DNA from: an uncultured Eubacteriales bacterium
GTDB taxonomy: Bacteria > Bacillota > Clostridia > TANB77 > CAG-508
Length of the DNA stretch: 64,000 bases
Assembly (NCBI GenBank): GCA_949288175.1
Contig: CASEIV010000008.1
Span: 18,991 to 82,990 of the forward strand
Direction of reading: 5' to 3'
This document shows positions 9,573 to 18,559 of this stretch, in pieces. The position numbers and the translations under genes are program-made. The notes beneath the pieces are model-generated. The model saw only the letters and a program-made list of their open reading frames with translations, did not search any database and was not told where the DNA came from. Every line of letters begins with the position of its first letter. Position 1 is the first letter of the stretch.

Positions 9573-9591
9573 GGGGGACGGACTCATTTTT
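9573..9591. repeat. GGGGACGG element (half copy)
   Basis: The stretch GGGGGACGGACTCATTTTT overlaps the end of yitT. The same core (GGGGACGGACTCATTTTT) recurs at 23740-23758, and its complement at 23806-23824. It is a single arm without a nearby inverted partner. See the full palindromic copies at 23.7, 29.2 and 37.8 kb. Confidence 0.6.
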
Positions 9592-10450
9592 ATTTATTTT
9601 TAAATCCTAATCCCAAAACTTCTCTTGAATTTGTAATAATGACAAAACTTCTTTTATCTATTTTCCTTATAATTTGTATGGTATTTCCTACATCTTTTCT
9701 CGTAACTGCACACATTAAAATTAACTTGTCAGAATTTGTATACATACCTTTTCCATAAAACCCTGTTGTACCTCTTCCTATTGTATTTCCAATTTCCTTT
9801 GCAATTTCTTCTGCCTTATCAGAAACAATATAGATGAGTTTTGTAAAATAAATTCCTTCAAATAAAATATCAATAATTTTTCCCATTAAATAAATAGCAA
9901 TTGCTGAATATAAGCCAATTTCAATTTCTCTCAAGAAAATCATATTTAGTCCAACTATTGCAATATCAATTAAAAAGATGATTTCTCCCACTTTCATAGT
10001 TGGCTTATAAATTCGTGCTATATAACTAAATAAGTCTGTTCCTCCAGTTGAACTATTACTTTTTAAAATAATAGCAGTTCCTACTCCCATTAAGATACCA
10101 CCATAAATGCATGCTAAAAATTTATCTTCTGTTAATGGTGTGACTTTGTCTAATATATCAATAAATACGGATAAACTAATTGTTCCGATAATAGATTCTA
10201 CAAAAAATTTTTTTCCAATTTTTAATATGGACATTAAAAATAATGGGACATTTATGACTAACATACTAATTCCCATTGGTACACCAAATAAATAATACGT
10301 GATTGTTGCAATTCCTGCTACCCCTCCTGAAGATAATTTATTTGGTAATAAAAATAATGATACAGCTACTGCCATGACAAATGCACCTAAAATTGTTCCC
10401 AATGTTTCTAAAATAAATCTTTTAATCAATATTTTTTCTTTTAAGTTCAT
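9590..10450 (-). CDS. YitT family membrane protein (DUF161/DUF2179)
   Basis: A 286-residue protein with five or six membrane segments in the first 200 residues. The family motifs KLSSGGVAGIATI and KSNSSTGGTDLFS are present. The C-terminal DUF2179 domain contains IGRGTTGFYGKGMYT and ITNSREVLGLGF. YitT proteins are widespread in Firmicutes and have no firmly assigned transport substrate. Start at ATG 10450: AAAGGTGAT lies 8 nt upstream, whereas the alternative GTG at 10471 has no ribosome site. The next gene in the same direction begins upstream at 11047. Confidence 0.88.
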   Translation of the reverse strand: MNLKEKILIKRFILETLGTILGAFVMAVAVSLFLLPNKLSSGGVAGIATITYYLFGVPMGISMLVINVPLFLMSILKIGKKFFVESIIGTISLSVFIDILDKVTPLTEDKFLACIYGGILMGVGTAIILKSNSSTGGTDLFSYIARIYKPTMKVGEIIFLIDIAIVGLNMIFLREIEIGLYSAIAIYLMGKIIDILFEGIYFTKLIYIVSDKAEEIAKEIGNTIGRGTTGFYGKGMYTNSDKLILMCAVTRKDVGNTIQIIRKIDKRSFVIITNSREVLGLGFKNK

Positions 10451-10519
10451 AATTAAAATCACCTTTATCACTAGTATTAGTAATTTTAGGTGATTTTATG
10501 CTCTTTTTATTTTATATTT

Positions 10520-11047
10520 TTATTCATTTTCATTTAAATATGCATAATATGCATCTACTTCTTCTTTTATTGTTTGATTATCAGTATCTAAGTTTTTCAT
10601 TTTCTCTCTGATATCCTCAGGAAATATTTCCTTTATGGATTCTGCATATCTATCGCCATCTTCTGGCATGATACAATCAATAATCTCATCATTTTTTATA
10701 ATAAATTTATGTGGTGCAGAATATCCACTATTTATTTCTAATTGATTATCCTGTACATAATAACTTTGAACTGTTGCCCATGCATATACATAAAATTGAT
10801 TTCCTTTTTGTTTAATTCCTAACTTTTGTAAATATGTAAATACTTTAAAATCACTAATATTATCTGTTGACTTTGAATCTTTTGTCTTTAGAGTATATTG
10901 TGATTCTTCTAAACTAACCAAATATTCTTCTACTTTTCCATATAAATCTTCTCTATCTGTAACTGTTCTCTCTGTTGTCATATATAAGATAACACCTAAA
11001 AGTATTAATAAAACAATTACGAATAAGATTATTAAACTTTTTTTCAT
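10520..11047 (-). CDS. Membrane-anchored hypothetical protein
   Basis: A 175-residue protein with one N-terminal hydrophobic segment (residues 4-25) and no lipobox, so it is probably anchored with its C-terminal 150 residues outside. The outer part is polar. It has a segment YVYAWATVQSYY and ends in an acidic helix. I do not recognise a family. The ribosome site AAAGGGGATATTT precedes the ATG. It sits between the Elp3-like gene (11 bp upstream) and yitT, likely in one transcript with rnc. Confidence 0.75.
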   Translation of the reverse strand: MKKSLIILFVIVLLILLGVILYMTTERTVTDREDLYGKVEEYLVSLEESQYTLKTKDSKSTDNISDFKVFTYLQKLGIKQKGNQFYVYAWATVQSYYVQDNQLEINSGYSAPHKFIIKNDEIIDCIMPEDGDRYAESIKEIFPEDIREKMKNLDTDNQTIKEEVDAYYAYLNENE

Positions 11048-11058
11048 AAATATCCCCT

Positions 11059-12153
11059 TTATTTCTTACTTACTCCTTTTTTCTTTTCTTCTTCTCTTTC
11101 TTCATAAGCAAAATCTTTAAATGTTTTTGTCACTTCAATTTTAGATTTTCCTTGTTTAATCGTTTCATCTTGTTTTAAAACCAAATCTACATCATAATAT
11201 TCTTTTAATTTTTTTACATTCTCTTTTTTATGTCCAATCACATTATTGGCATCTATTGGATTGACTTTGACTTCTACTTCTTTTACTTTTACATTCAATT
11301 TTTTAATTTTTCCAACAATAGCATCATACCACATAGCGGATTCTACTAATTGTCTAAATGCTGGATGATATGGTCCTGCTACAACTTCACTTTTTTCCTG
11401 ACTAGGGTCTGCAATTTCATCTGTGCTTTGTAATCCCACTCTGATAATATCAATTTTTTTATCTGCAAACATTCTAACTAATTCTTTACAAGTTTCAATT
11501 GCTTGTGGCAATGGTAATGGCTCATAAATTCCTTCTTTATATTCTTTTTCTAATTTTGTATTTTTTACGACTAATACTGGATAAATTCTGACCATTTTTG
11601 GTTTTAGTTTTATTAATGCTTTTGCTGTATTAATTTCATCAATTCTTGTACTTTCTGGTAATCCAACCATCATTTGATGTCCTAATTTAAAACCATAAAA
11701 TCGAATTAATTTTGATGCTTTTTTGACATCTTGAAATCTATGTCCTCTATTGGCTCTTTTTAAAATATAATCATTTGAAGATTGTACACCTAATTCAATG
11801 GTTTTTACTTTATATTTTTTTAGCCTTTTTAAAATCTCTTTATTAATACAATCTGGTCTTGTAGATATTCTAATACTTTCCACTTTTCCATTTTTTACAT
11901 ATTCATATGCTACCTCTAATAACTCATTTTGTAGCTTTTCTTCTATTGCTGTAAAACTTCCTCCAAAAAAGGCAATTTCAATTTGTGCTTCTTTTTCTTT
12001 TATATTATCTAGGTAATTATCTATTATTTTTTTTGCTTCTTCTTTTGTCATATTCTTTTTTTGACCACTAATTGATTTTTGATTACAGAAAATGCAATCA
12101 TTTGGACATCCTAAATGTGGTACAAATATCGGTATTATATATTGATGTTTCAT
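11059..12153 (-). CDS. Elp3-like radical SAM protein without acetyltransferase domain
   Basis: The 364-residue protein begins with the radical SAM cluster motif in HLGCPNDCIFCNQ (C-x3-C-x2-C variant). It continues with AFFGGSFTAI, STRPDCI and IELGVQSS, the pattern of the Elp3/COG1243 radical SAM fold. There is no C-terminal GNAT domain, unlike Elp3 itself. In many clostridia this gene directly follows rnc, as here (15 bp). The substrate is unknown; tRNA wobble uridine chemistry is suggested by homology only. The ATG has GAGGTAAATCT before it. Confidence 0.85.
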   Translation of the reverse strand: MKHQYIIPIFVPHLGCPNDCIFCNQKSISGQKKNMTKEEAKKIIDNYLDNIKEKEAQIEIAFFGGSFTAIEEKLQNELLEVAYEYVKNGKVESIRISTRPDCINKEILKRLKKYKVKTIELGVQSSNDYILKRANRGHRFQDVKKASKLIRFYGFKLGHQMMVGLPESTRIDEINTAKALIKLKPKMVRIYPVLVVKNTKLEKEYKEGIYEPLPLPQAIETCKELVRMFADKKIDIIRVGLQSTDEIADPSQEKSEVVAGPYHPAFRQLVESAMWYDAIVGKIKKLNVKVKEVEVKVNPIDANNVIGHKKENVKKLKEYYDVDLVLKQDETIKQGKSKIEVTKTFKDFAYEEREEEKKKGVSKK

Positions 12154-12168
12154 AGATTTACCTCTTTT

Positions 12169-12843
12169 CTATTTTAAATTTTCTAGTGCTTTTTTTGCAG
12201 CTTGCATTTCAGCTCCTTTTTTACTTTTGCCTGAACCTTTTGCCAAAACTTTTCCATTAAATTTGACTTGTGCTTCAAATCTTTTATCATGGTCTGGTCC
12301 ACTTTCTTTTATAATTTCATATTCTATTTTCACATCTCCTGCTTCTTGTAGCTTTTCTTGCAATACCGTTTTATAATCTTTATCTCCTACATGTTTACTT
12401 GCTTGTTCAATTTCTTCTTTTAGATTTTCAATAATAAATGAATTTACTGGTTCTAATCCACCATCTAAATACATAGCAGCAATGACAGCTTCTACACTAT
12501 CTGCTAATATAGCTGGTCTTTTATTCCCCCCATTTATTTTTTCTGATTTTCCTAACAACAAATAGTCTCCAAAATGATGTTTTGTTGCTACTTTGTACAA
12601 GCTTTTTTCACATACGACTGTTGCTCTTACTTTTGTCATTTCTCCTTCTTTCAGATTTGTATAATGTGTAAATAGATATCTACTTGATAAAAATTCTAAT
12701 ATACTATCTCCTAAAAACTCTAATTTTTCATTGCTATCTATATGCCTCTCATAAGCATAAGATGTATGCGTTAATGCTGTTTTTAATAATTCTTTATTTT
12801 GAAATGTATATCCTATTTCTTTTTCAATTCCTTCTAAATTCAT
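12169..12843 (-). CDS. rnc: Ribonuclease III
   Basis: A 224-residue endonuclease that cleaves double-stranded RNA in rRNA and mRNA processing. The catalytic signature NEKLEFLGDSILEF is present, with a second metal-binding segment in ILADSVEAVIAAMYLDGG. A C-terminal dsRNA-binding domain follows (KTVLQEKLQE ... GKSKKGAEMQAAKKAL). The frame extends to a TTG at 12909, but AGGAAGGAAAG precedes the ATG at 12843 and the protein then starts at the family's usual position. It heads the rnc / radical SAM / hypothetical run. Confidence 0.93.
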   Translation of the reverse strand: MNLEGIEKEIGYTFQNKELLKTALTHTSYAYERHIDSNEKLEFLGDSILEFLSSRYLFTHYTNLKEGEMTKVRATVVCEKSLYKVATKHHFGDYLLLGKSEKINGGNKRPAILADSVEAVIAAMYLDGGLEPVNSFIIENLKEEIEQASKHVGDKDYKTVLQEKLQEAGDVKIEYEIIKESGPDHDKRFEAQVKFNGKVLAKGSGKSKKGAEMQAAKKALENLK

Positions 12844-13018
12844 TTTGTTCGCTTTCCTTCCTAAGCTGAGTCTCGTTTTTTTATTGTTACTTCTTAAATT
12901 CTCTTTCAACTTTATGCCTTTATTATATACTATTTTATGGAATTTGCAAGCAAATTAAGGATTTATTCATTTATTTTTTAGAAATTTTTTCTACTTTGCT
13001 CTTTTTTGCATTTTTTTG

Positions 13019-13047
13019 TAGACAAGTTTATTTTGTTATTGTATAAT
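13019..13047 (+). promoter_or_regulatory. Sigma-A type promoter for the glucosaminidase gene
   Basis: A -35 box TAGACA (13019-13024) and a perfect -10 box TATAAT (13042-13047) are separated by exactly 17 bp. They lie 36 bp before the chosen start at 13084. Confidence 0.75.
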
Positions 13048-13083
13048 AGGGGTGTAGAATTTTATGAAAGTGAGGAAATTGAG

Positions 13084-14544
13084 ATGTTAAATGACAAAAA
13101 TGACTCAATGCATAAAAAACAAACTGATAGAAATTTGTCCGATGTTTTTAAAGAGTTACAAGAAATTCGATATTCTCAAACAAAACAAGTAAATACATCT
13201 TCAAAATCTAATTTAGTATCTAAAAAAGCAAAACAATTTAATACACAGAAACAATCTACTACCCAAAAACAATCTAAACAAAAAGCAAAAGTTTCTTTTA
13301 TTGAAAATGCAGACATATCTTTTGATAACAAAAAAGGTGTAAAACTTTCAAATTTGCTAATTGTTCTTGTGGTTTTAGTTTTAGTTATTATTGCTGTATT
13401 CCCGATGAATGTATTTTCAGTCGAAACAGGAAATACTACTGAAGATTCTGAAGAAGTTGTAGAAACAGCATCTATTCCTACTGATTTTGAAATCAACAGA
13501 AGAGCATTAAATATGCAAAAGATAATTTCTGAAAACTCAAGCTTTGAAAAAGTAAAAGAACAAGTTTCTGAAGAAAGAGAAATTGAATATGAAATCCAAA
13601 CACAACAAAATCCAACACTTCCAAGAGGAGAACAAGTTGTTTTACAAGAAGGTGTTATGGGAAAAGAAAATGTTTCTTTAGTAAAGACTTATGAAAATGG
13701 AGAATTTATAGAAGAAATTATTTTAGCCAAAGAAACAATTGAAGAGCCAACACCACAAATTTTAGATATTGGAACTTCAGATTTCTTAGCAGATTTAAAT
13801 ATACATATTGGAGACACAGTTTATTTAAATAAAAATGCGACTTTAAGAAAAGAACCTTCAGAAGATTCCGAAGAAGTTGCAGATATTAAAAATTATATAG
13901 ATGTTAAACTTCTAGAATTACCTAATGAAGATTGGTGTAAAGTATCTTTTGATACAATCGAAGGATATTTACCTACTGATGTGTTAACATCACCTACAAA
14001 AACACCAAGTATTATAGAAAAAAATAGAATCCAAAGAATTTTAATCAATGTCAATATTGAAATGGAATTAAATAAATCTACTGGATTAACATTAAAAGAT
14101 TATCAAAAAATCTTTAAAGATTTACCAAATGATACAAATGGAATTTTTGAAGAAAATGCAGAAGTCTTTTATAACATGGACAAGAAGTATAATGTAAATG
14201 GAATCTTTATAGCTTCTATTGCTATCCATGAAAGTGCTTGGGGTACATCACAAATTGCACAAGATAAAAACAACTTATTTGGTTATGGTTCTTATGATGA
14301 CACACCTTATGAATCTTCTTATGATTTTAGTTCATATGCAGAAGGAATTGAAACTGTAACAAAATCATTAGTAAAATATTATTTAAATCCAGCTGGAACC
14401 AAAATCTATGATGGAGAAACTGCAAGTGCTTGGTATTATAACGGTCCTACATTAGAAGGCGTTAACCAAAGATATGCTAGTGACCCAGATTGGCATACAA
14501 AAGTATATTCTTACATGGAAATGTTATATAATAGACTTAGCTAA
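13084..14544 (+). CDS. Membrane-anchored N-acetylglucosaminidase with SH3 domain
   Basis: The 486-residue protein has a charged, Gln/Lys-rich cytoplasmic N-terminus of about 85 residues. One membrane segment follows (LLIVLVVLVLVIIAVFP), then a linker, an SH3b-like domain (IGDTVYLNKNATLRKEPSE ... GYLPTDVL) and a C-terminal glucosaminidase domain. The catalytic Glu is in SIAIHESAWGTSQIA, and NNLFGYGSYDD matches the family. It should cleave peptidoglycan glycan strands at the cell surface. ATG 13084 is chosen because GTGAGG lies 8 nt upstream; an earlier ATG at 13006 would precede the promoter. It is followed 11 bp later by a secreted protein gene in the same transcript. Confidence 0.88.
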   Translation: MLNDKNDSMHKKQTDRNLSDVFKELQEIRYSQTKQVNTSSKSNLVSKKAKQFNTQKQSTTQKQSKQKAKVSFIENADISFDNKKGVKLSNLLIVLVVLVLVIIAVFPMNVFSVETGNTTEDSEEVVETASIPTDFEINRRALNMQKIISENSSFEKVKEQVSEEREIEYEIQTQQNPTLPRGEQVVLQEGVMGKENVSLVKTYENGEFIEEIILAKETIEEPTPQILDIGTSDFLADLNIHIGDTVYLNKNATLRKEPSEDSEEVADIKNYIDVKLLELPNEDWCKVSFDTIEGYLPTDVLTSPTKTPSIIEKNRIQRILINVNIEMELNKSTGLTLKDYQKIFKDLPNDTNGIFEENAEVFYNMDKKYNVNGIFIASIAIHESAWGTSQIAQDKNNLFGYGSYDDTPYESSYDFSSYAEGIETVTKSLVKYYLNPAGTKIYDGETASAWYYNGPTLEGVNQRYASDPDWHTKVYSYMEMLYNRLS

Positions 14545-14555
14545 AAGGAGTCATT

Positions 14556-15395
14556 ATGAAAAAAATTAAAATTAAACATCATAAAACTGTTTTAACAATT
14601 TTTATATTACTATTATGTGTATTATCATTTTTGTATTATGATTTGATTTTTAAAGTTTCATATGCTAAAGATGAATTTTCAACTCAAGTTGAAAAAATTG
14701 CAGAACAAACTGAAAATCCTATCTTTAAGATTCAAAAAATACTAATATATAGTAGTGCTAATGCAATTGATAAAAGTGAAAATGAATCTTTGCAAGATTT
14801 AAGTATTTTACAATATAGTGATATTGCCATAACCATAGATAATACAAGTACAGTATATGATCTTACAAATGAAAATACTGTAAAGGAGTTATATATTGAT
14901 AATATAAGTATTACAACTGGTTCTGATAAAGGACATCAATATGTCAATTATAAAAGTGCTTTAGATTTTGCAAAATACAAAGAAATCGAAGAATTAGATG
15001 GTAATAAAATAGAATATAATATTGTTAGCACAAATGATGAAAATAATAATACAGATTATGCACAACCTACTTTTTATGCAGACTGTTCAAACCCTATTAC
15101 TTTAGAATATATGAATGAGGATATTATTACAAATTACGCAGCATCTTCTGATTCGAATACCATTTCTTTTAATGGAAAAGTACTACAAGAAGCTGGTATT
15201 AACCTAAATGATATCAATTATTCTTTAAATTTTACCATTCATATTGTTAATAATTTAAATGAAGAATTTATTTGTCCTGTGAGACTTCAAGTAGATTTAA
15301 GCGGGGATGATGGTGGTATTTATAAAGAAGGATATAAATACGATAATACCTCTGTTTCAGGATATGAATATAATTTCATTAAAATTGTAAAATGA
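14556..15395 (+). CDS. Secreted or membrane-anchored protein of unknown function
   Basis: 279 residues with one N-terminal hydrophobic segment (about 14-34) and a polar, Asn/Asp-rich remainder with a predicted beta character. No known domain is recognised. The ribosome site AAAAGGAGTCATT precedes the ATG, 11 bp after the glucosaminidase gene. This suggests co-transcription and a role at the same surface. The transcript ends before the large palindrome at 15415. Confidence 0.75.
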   Translation: MKKIKIKHHKTVLTIFILLLCVLSFLYYDLIFKVSYAKDEFSTQVEKIAEQTENPIFKIQKILIYSSANAIDKSENESLQDLSILQYSDIAITIDNTSTVYDLTNENTVKELYIDNISITTGSDKGHQYVNYKSALDFAKYKEIEELDGNKIEYNIVSTNDENNNTDYAQPTFYADCSNPITLEYMNEDIITNYAASSDSNTISFNGKVLQEAGINLNDINYSLNFTIHIVNNLNEEFICPVRLQVDLSGDDGGIYKEGYKYDNTSVSGYEYNFIKIVK

Positions 15396-15414
15396 GTTTT
15401 AATAAATTGATTGC

Positions 15415-15598
15415 AAAAGAGAAACCATATTATTTTTTATAAAGCTATTTCGGTTCAATACAAGCTCTAAGAAAATCTAAAAATCGATTACTGAGCCTCT
15501 CCAATGGAATTGCTCCCTCAGTAATCGATTTTAATATTTTCTAAGAACTTTCCAATCACATTCAATAGCTTTATAAAAAATAATATGGTTTCTCTTTT
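15415..15598. repeat. 184-bp palindromic element between convergent genes
   Basis: The outer arms 15415-15448 and 15565-15598 are perfect 34-bp reverse complements. Inside, a second pair of arms of about 35 bp (AATCGATTACTGAG / CTCAGTAATCGATT core) is nearly perfect, around a loop of about 21 nt. The whole can fold as one long two-part hairpin on either strand. There is no coding frame and no obvious target-site duplication at the ends. It may be a MITE-like insertion, a structured RNA, or a bidirectional terminator. The remaining bases between 15396 and 15742 show nothing else. Confidence 0.85.
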
Positions 15599-15742
15599 TA
15601 ATTAGATTTCTATTCAATCATTCAACTTTCAAGTATCATAATTTATTATTAGCAGAATCTTTATTCATTATATCCATCATAGATTTTATAACATTTTTAC
15701 CTTTTATGATATAAATAACTCTATGAAAATTACTCCTCTTTT

Positions 15743-17605
15743 TTATTTTAAAGCTCTAAATGAATTTAAGACTGCTAGAACGGTTACACCTACATCAGCA
15801 AATACGGCTGCCCACATAGAAGCCAATCCAAAAGCGCTCAAGATTAAAACACCTATTTTTACAATCAATGCAAAACTAATATTTTGATACACAATTTTTA
15901 ACGTTTTTCTTGAAATTTTCATAGCAGTTGCAATTTTTGATGGTTCATCTGTCATGATGACAATATCTGCTGCCTCTATTGCTGCATCTGACCCTAAAGC
16001 TCCCATCGCAATTCCTATATCTGCTCTTGCCAATACTGGTGCATCATTAATTCCATCACCGATAAATGCTAATTTTGCTTCTTCATTTTTGTTTTTCAAT
16101 AATTCTTCCACTTTATTTACCTTATCTACTGGAAGCAGTCCACTATATACCATATCTAATTTTAATTCTTGATTTACTTTTTCTGCCACTTCTTTATTAT
16201 CTCCTGTTAGCATAACTGTCTTTCTAACGCCTGCTTTTTTCAAATCTTGAATTGCTTTTTTAGAATCTTCTTTTATTTTATCACTGATTAAAATATATCC
16301 TGCATATTGATTATTAATTGCTACATAAATAACTGTTCCTATTTCTTCTACTTGTTCTATGTTTTCTAAATTTAATTTTTCCATTAATTTTATATTTCCA
16401 CAAGCGACTTCTTTGTCATCAATTTTGCTAATAATTCCTTTTCCAGCAACTTCTTCACTATGGATAATTCTATTTTTATCAATCTCTTTCCCATAAGCTT
16501 TTTGTATAGAGATTGATATTGGATGATTTGAGTAACTTTCACAATATGCTGCCAATTCTAACAGTTCATTTTTGTCAAATCCATTTTTATTGATAATTTT
16601 TTGTACATCAAAAACCCCTTCTGTTAAAGTTCCTGTTTTGTCAAATACGGCAATTTCTGTTTTCGATAATAATTCCAAATAATTGCTTCCTTTAACTAGT
16701 ATTCCTTTTTTAGAAGCTGCCCCAATTCCGCTAAAGAAAGTAAGTGGAACAGAAATGACTAAAGCACATGGACATGATACCACTAAAAATGTAAGTGCTC
16801 TATATCCCCAATCTAACATGTTTGTTTGCGTTATCAGTGGTGGAATAAATGCTATGATTACAGCTAAAAACACAACAATTGGTGTATAATATTTTGAGAA
16901 TTTTGTGATAAAATTTTCCGTTTTTGCTTTTTTATTTGTTGCATTTTCAACTAAATCTAATATTTTACTGACTGTTGATTCTCCAAATTCTTTTTCTACT
17001 CTGATTTCTAGTACACCATTCAAATTGATGCATCCACTTAATATGTTATCATTTACTTTCACTTCTCTTGGAACAGATTCTCCTGTTAATGCTGATGTAT
17101 CTAACATAGAAGTTCCTTCTATGACAATTCCATCTAGTGGAACCTTTTCCCCTGCTTTTACAACAATGATATCCCCTATTTTTACTTCTTCAGGTGACTT
17201 CTTTTCTATATTTCCATCTACTTTTAGATTTGCATAATCTGGTCTGATATCCATTAAATTTGCAATCGATTTTCTAGATTTTTTTACTGCATAACTTTGG
17301 AAGTATTCCCCTACTTGATAAAATAGCATAACTGCGACTGCTTCTGGAAATTCCTTGATGGCAAATGCCCCAATTGTTGCAATACTCATTAAGAAATTTT
17401 CATCAAAAAACTCTCCATGAAAAATATTCACAACTGCTTTTTTTACAACTTCAAATCCAACAATTAAGTAACTTAATACATATAATACAATTTGTATGAT
17501 AAATATCGTATTTTCGTCAATATTAACAAAATTTATTTTTTCTATGAGAACAGCTATTAGAAAAATAATAGCTGCTATAATAATTTTTCTTAATCTCTTT
17601 TTCAT
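15743..17605 (-). CDS. cadA: Zn/Cd/Pb-exporting P1B-type ATPase (CadA/ZntA type)
   Basis: A 620-residue P-type ATPase. The metal-site motif CPCALVIS in TM6, the phosphorylation motif DKTGTLTEG, the HP motif in YSNHPIS, the TGES loop (LTGESVP) and GDGINDAPVLA are all visible. TM7 has the Lys (LIVKIGVL) and TM8 the Asp (FADVGVTVLAVLNSFR) of the Zn2+/Cd2+/Pb2+ subgroup. The usual N-terminal HMA domain is absent; it is encoded separately just upstream. ATG 17605 is chosen for its AGAGGTG ribosome site; a GTG 12 bp earlier is the alternative. It is the last gene of the CadC-controlled operon. Confidence 0.92.
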   Translation of the reverse strand: MKKRLRKIIIAAIIFLIAVLIEKINFVNIDENTIFIIQIVLYVLSYLIVGFEVVKKAVVNIFHGEFFDENFLMSIATIGAFAIKEFPEAVAVMLFYQVGEYFQSYAVKKSRKSIANLMDIRPDYANLKVDGNIEKKSPEEVKIGDIIVVKAGEKVPLDGIVIEGTSMLDTSALTGESVPREVKVNDNILSGCINLNGVLEIRVEKEFGESTVSKILDLVENATNKKAKTENFITKFSKYYTPIVVFLAVIIAFIPPLITQTNMLDWGYRALTFLVVSCPCALVISVPLTFFSGIGAASKKGILVKGSNYLELLSKTEIAVFDKTGTLTEGVFDVQKIINKNGFDKNELLELAAYCESYSNHPISISIQKAYGKEIDKNRIIHSEEVAGKGIISKIDDKEVACGNIKLMEKLNLENIEQVEEIGTVIYVAINNQYAGYILISDKIKEDSKKAIQDLKKAGVRKTVMLTGDNKEVAEKVNQELKLDMVYSGLLPVDKVNKVEELLKNKNEEAKLAFIGDGINDAPVLARADIGIAMGALGSDAAIEAADIVIMTDEPSKIATAMKISRKTLKIVYQNISFALIVKIGVLILSAFGLASMWAAVFADVGVTVLAVLNSFRALK

Positions 17606-17624
17606 GTATTTTGTCACCTCTTTT

Positions 17625-17846
17625 CTATACTTCTCTCAATGTTGTGTTAGGCTCTATTTTTTTTACTATTTTTTTAATTTCTTTTTCTACTTCCTTCTCT
17701 TTTCCCTCTTCAATTTCTACAATCATTTTTTCTGTTACAAAACTTACAGAGCATTCTGTAACACCTTCTATGTTTTTTACTCCTTCTTCTATTTTTGCTG
17801 CACAATTTGCACAGTCTAAATCTTCTAATATATATTTCTTTTGCAT
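17625..17846 (-). CDS. Stand-alone heavy-metal-associated (HMA) domain protein
   Basis: A 73-residue HMA fold with the metal-binding motif DLDCANCAAKIEEGV near the N-terminus. The DCANCA form matches the N-terminal domain of CadA/ZntA pumps. It ends 19 bp before the ATPase start and is in a different frame. This is either a natural split of the usual fusion or an old frameshift. It probably delivers Zn or Cd to the pump or acts as its detached regulatory domain. The C-terminal half is very Glu/Lys-rich. Confidence 0.85.
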   Translation of the reverse strand: MQKKYILEDLDCANCAAKIEEGVKNIEGVTECSVSFVTEKMIVEIEEGKEKEVEKEIKKIVKKIEPNTTLREV

Positions 17847-17915
17847 AAACTTTCATTCCTTTCACTTTTTATCTGTACGTTTCACATTCTTATTTTCTTA
17901 AAATATGCTTCTGTC

Positions 17916-18278
17916 TTATTCCTTATTAATCGTGTGTAAAATACCATTTTCTATAATATGACGCGTACAAGTATCTGATAACGAATAATATACATTTTTA
18001 CCGTCCCTTCTGTATTTTACCAAATTTGCTTCTTTTAATGCTTTTAATTGGTGTGAAATTGCTGATTTTGTCATATTGGTTAACACTGCTAAATCACACA
18101 CACACATTTCATGAACATCTAATGCCCATAATATTTTTATTTTTGTATTATCACTAAATATTTTATAAAAATTTGCTAATGCTTCTATTTTTTTATCAGA
18201 TAACATATGGTCTTTTACTGTATCAATGACATCTTGATGAATACTATTACAATCACATGTCTCAATTCTTGCAACCAT
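17916..18278 (-). CDS. cadC: Metal-responsive ArsR-family repressor (CadC type)
   Basis: A 120-residue winged-helix repressor. The metal site of CadC is visible: Cys8 and Cys10 in the N-terminal ETCDCNS, plus the alpha-3 motif EMCVCDL. The DNA-recognition helix is MTKSAISHQLKALKEANLV. Binding of Cd, Zn or Pb should release it from DNA. The ATG at 18278 is chosen because AGAAAGGAG lies 8 nt upstream; the frame itself runs to 18317. It is the first gene of an operon with the HMA protein and the export ATPase, under a promoter that contains its own operator. Confidence 0.93.
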   Translation of the reverse strand: MVARIETCDCNSIHQDVIDTVKDHMLSDKKIEALANFYKIFSDNTKIKILWALDVHEMCVCDLAVLTNMTKSAISHQLKALKEANLVKYRRDGKNVYYSLSDTCTRHIIENGILHTINKE

Positions 18279-18301
18279 ATTTTTCTCCTTTCTATATACA
18301 G

Positions 18302-18317
18302 TTGAATGTATATTCAA
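18302..18317. promoter_or_regulatory. Second CadC operator (downstream of the start site)
   Basis: The inverted repeat TTGAAT-N4-ATTCAA is identical in both half-sites to the upstream operator. It lies between the -10 box and the cadC ribosome site, 37 bp from the first copy. Confidence 0.75.
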
Positions 18318-18331
18318 TTATCTTTTATTAT

Positions 18332-18361
18332 ATTATAGTTGAATAATTATTCAATTGTCAA
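18332..18361 (-). promoter_or_regulatory. cad operon promoter with CadC operator in the spacer
   Basis: On the minus strand a perfect -35 TTGACA (18356-18361) and perfect -10 TATAAT (18332-18337) have an 18-bp spacer. The inverted repeat TTGAATAATTATTCAA (18339-18354) fills this spacer. It matches the known 12-2-12-like ArsR/SmtB operator pattern. Repressor bound here would directly block RNA polymerase. Confidence 0.85.
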
Positions 18362-18559
18362 TACATTTTCATATTTTTATTGACAAATTTGTTTTATTCA
18401 TATATTAATATTTTAAAAGGATTAAAAATATGGTAAATGCTATTTTTCAAAAACTAGATTTCATCAAAATAATGCAAGCATTTATTATTAAAATAACATT
18501 AGATACATTATAATTTCTAAAAAGAATATATAATTATTATTACGAAAGGAATTTTTAAA

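Noticed and set aside
9414..9589. Inverted CCCTGTTT / AAACAGGG words flanking the region upstream of the response regulator
   Set aside because: They are about 130 bp apart with AT-rich, unstructured sequence between; not convincing as a stem or operator.
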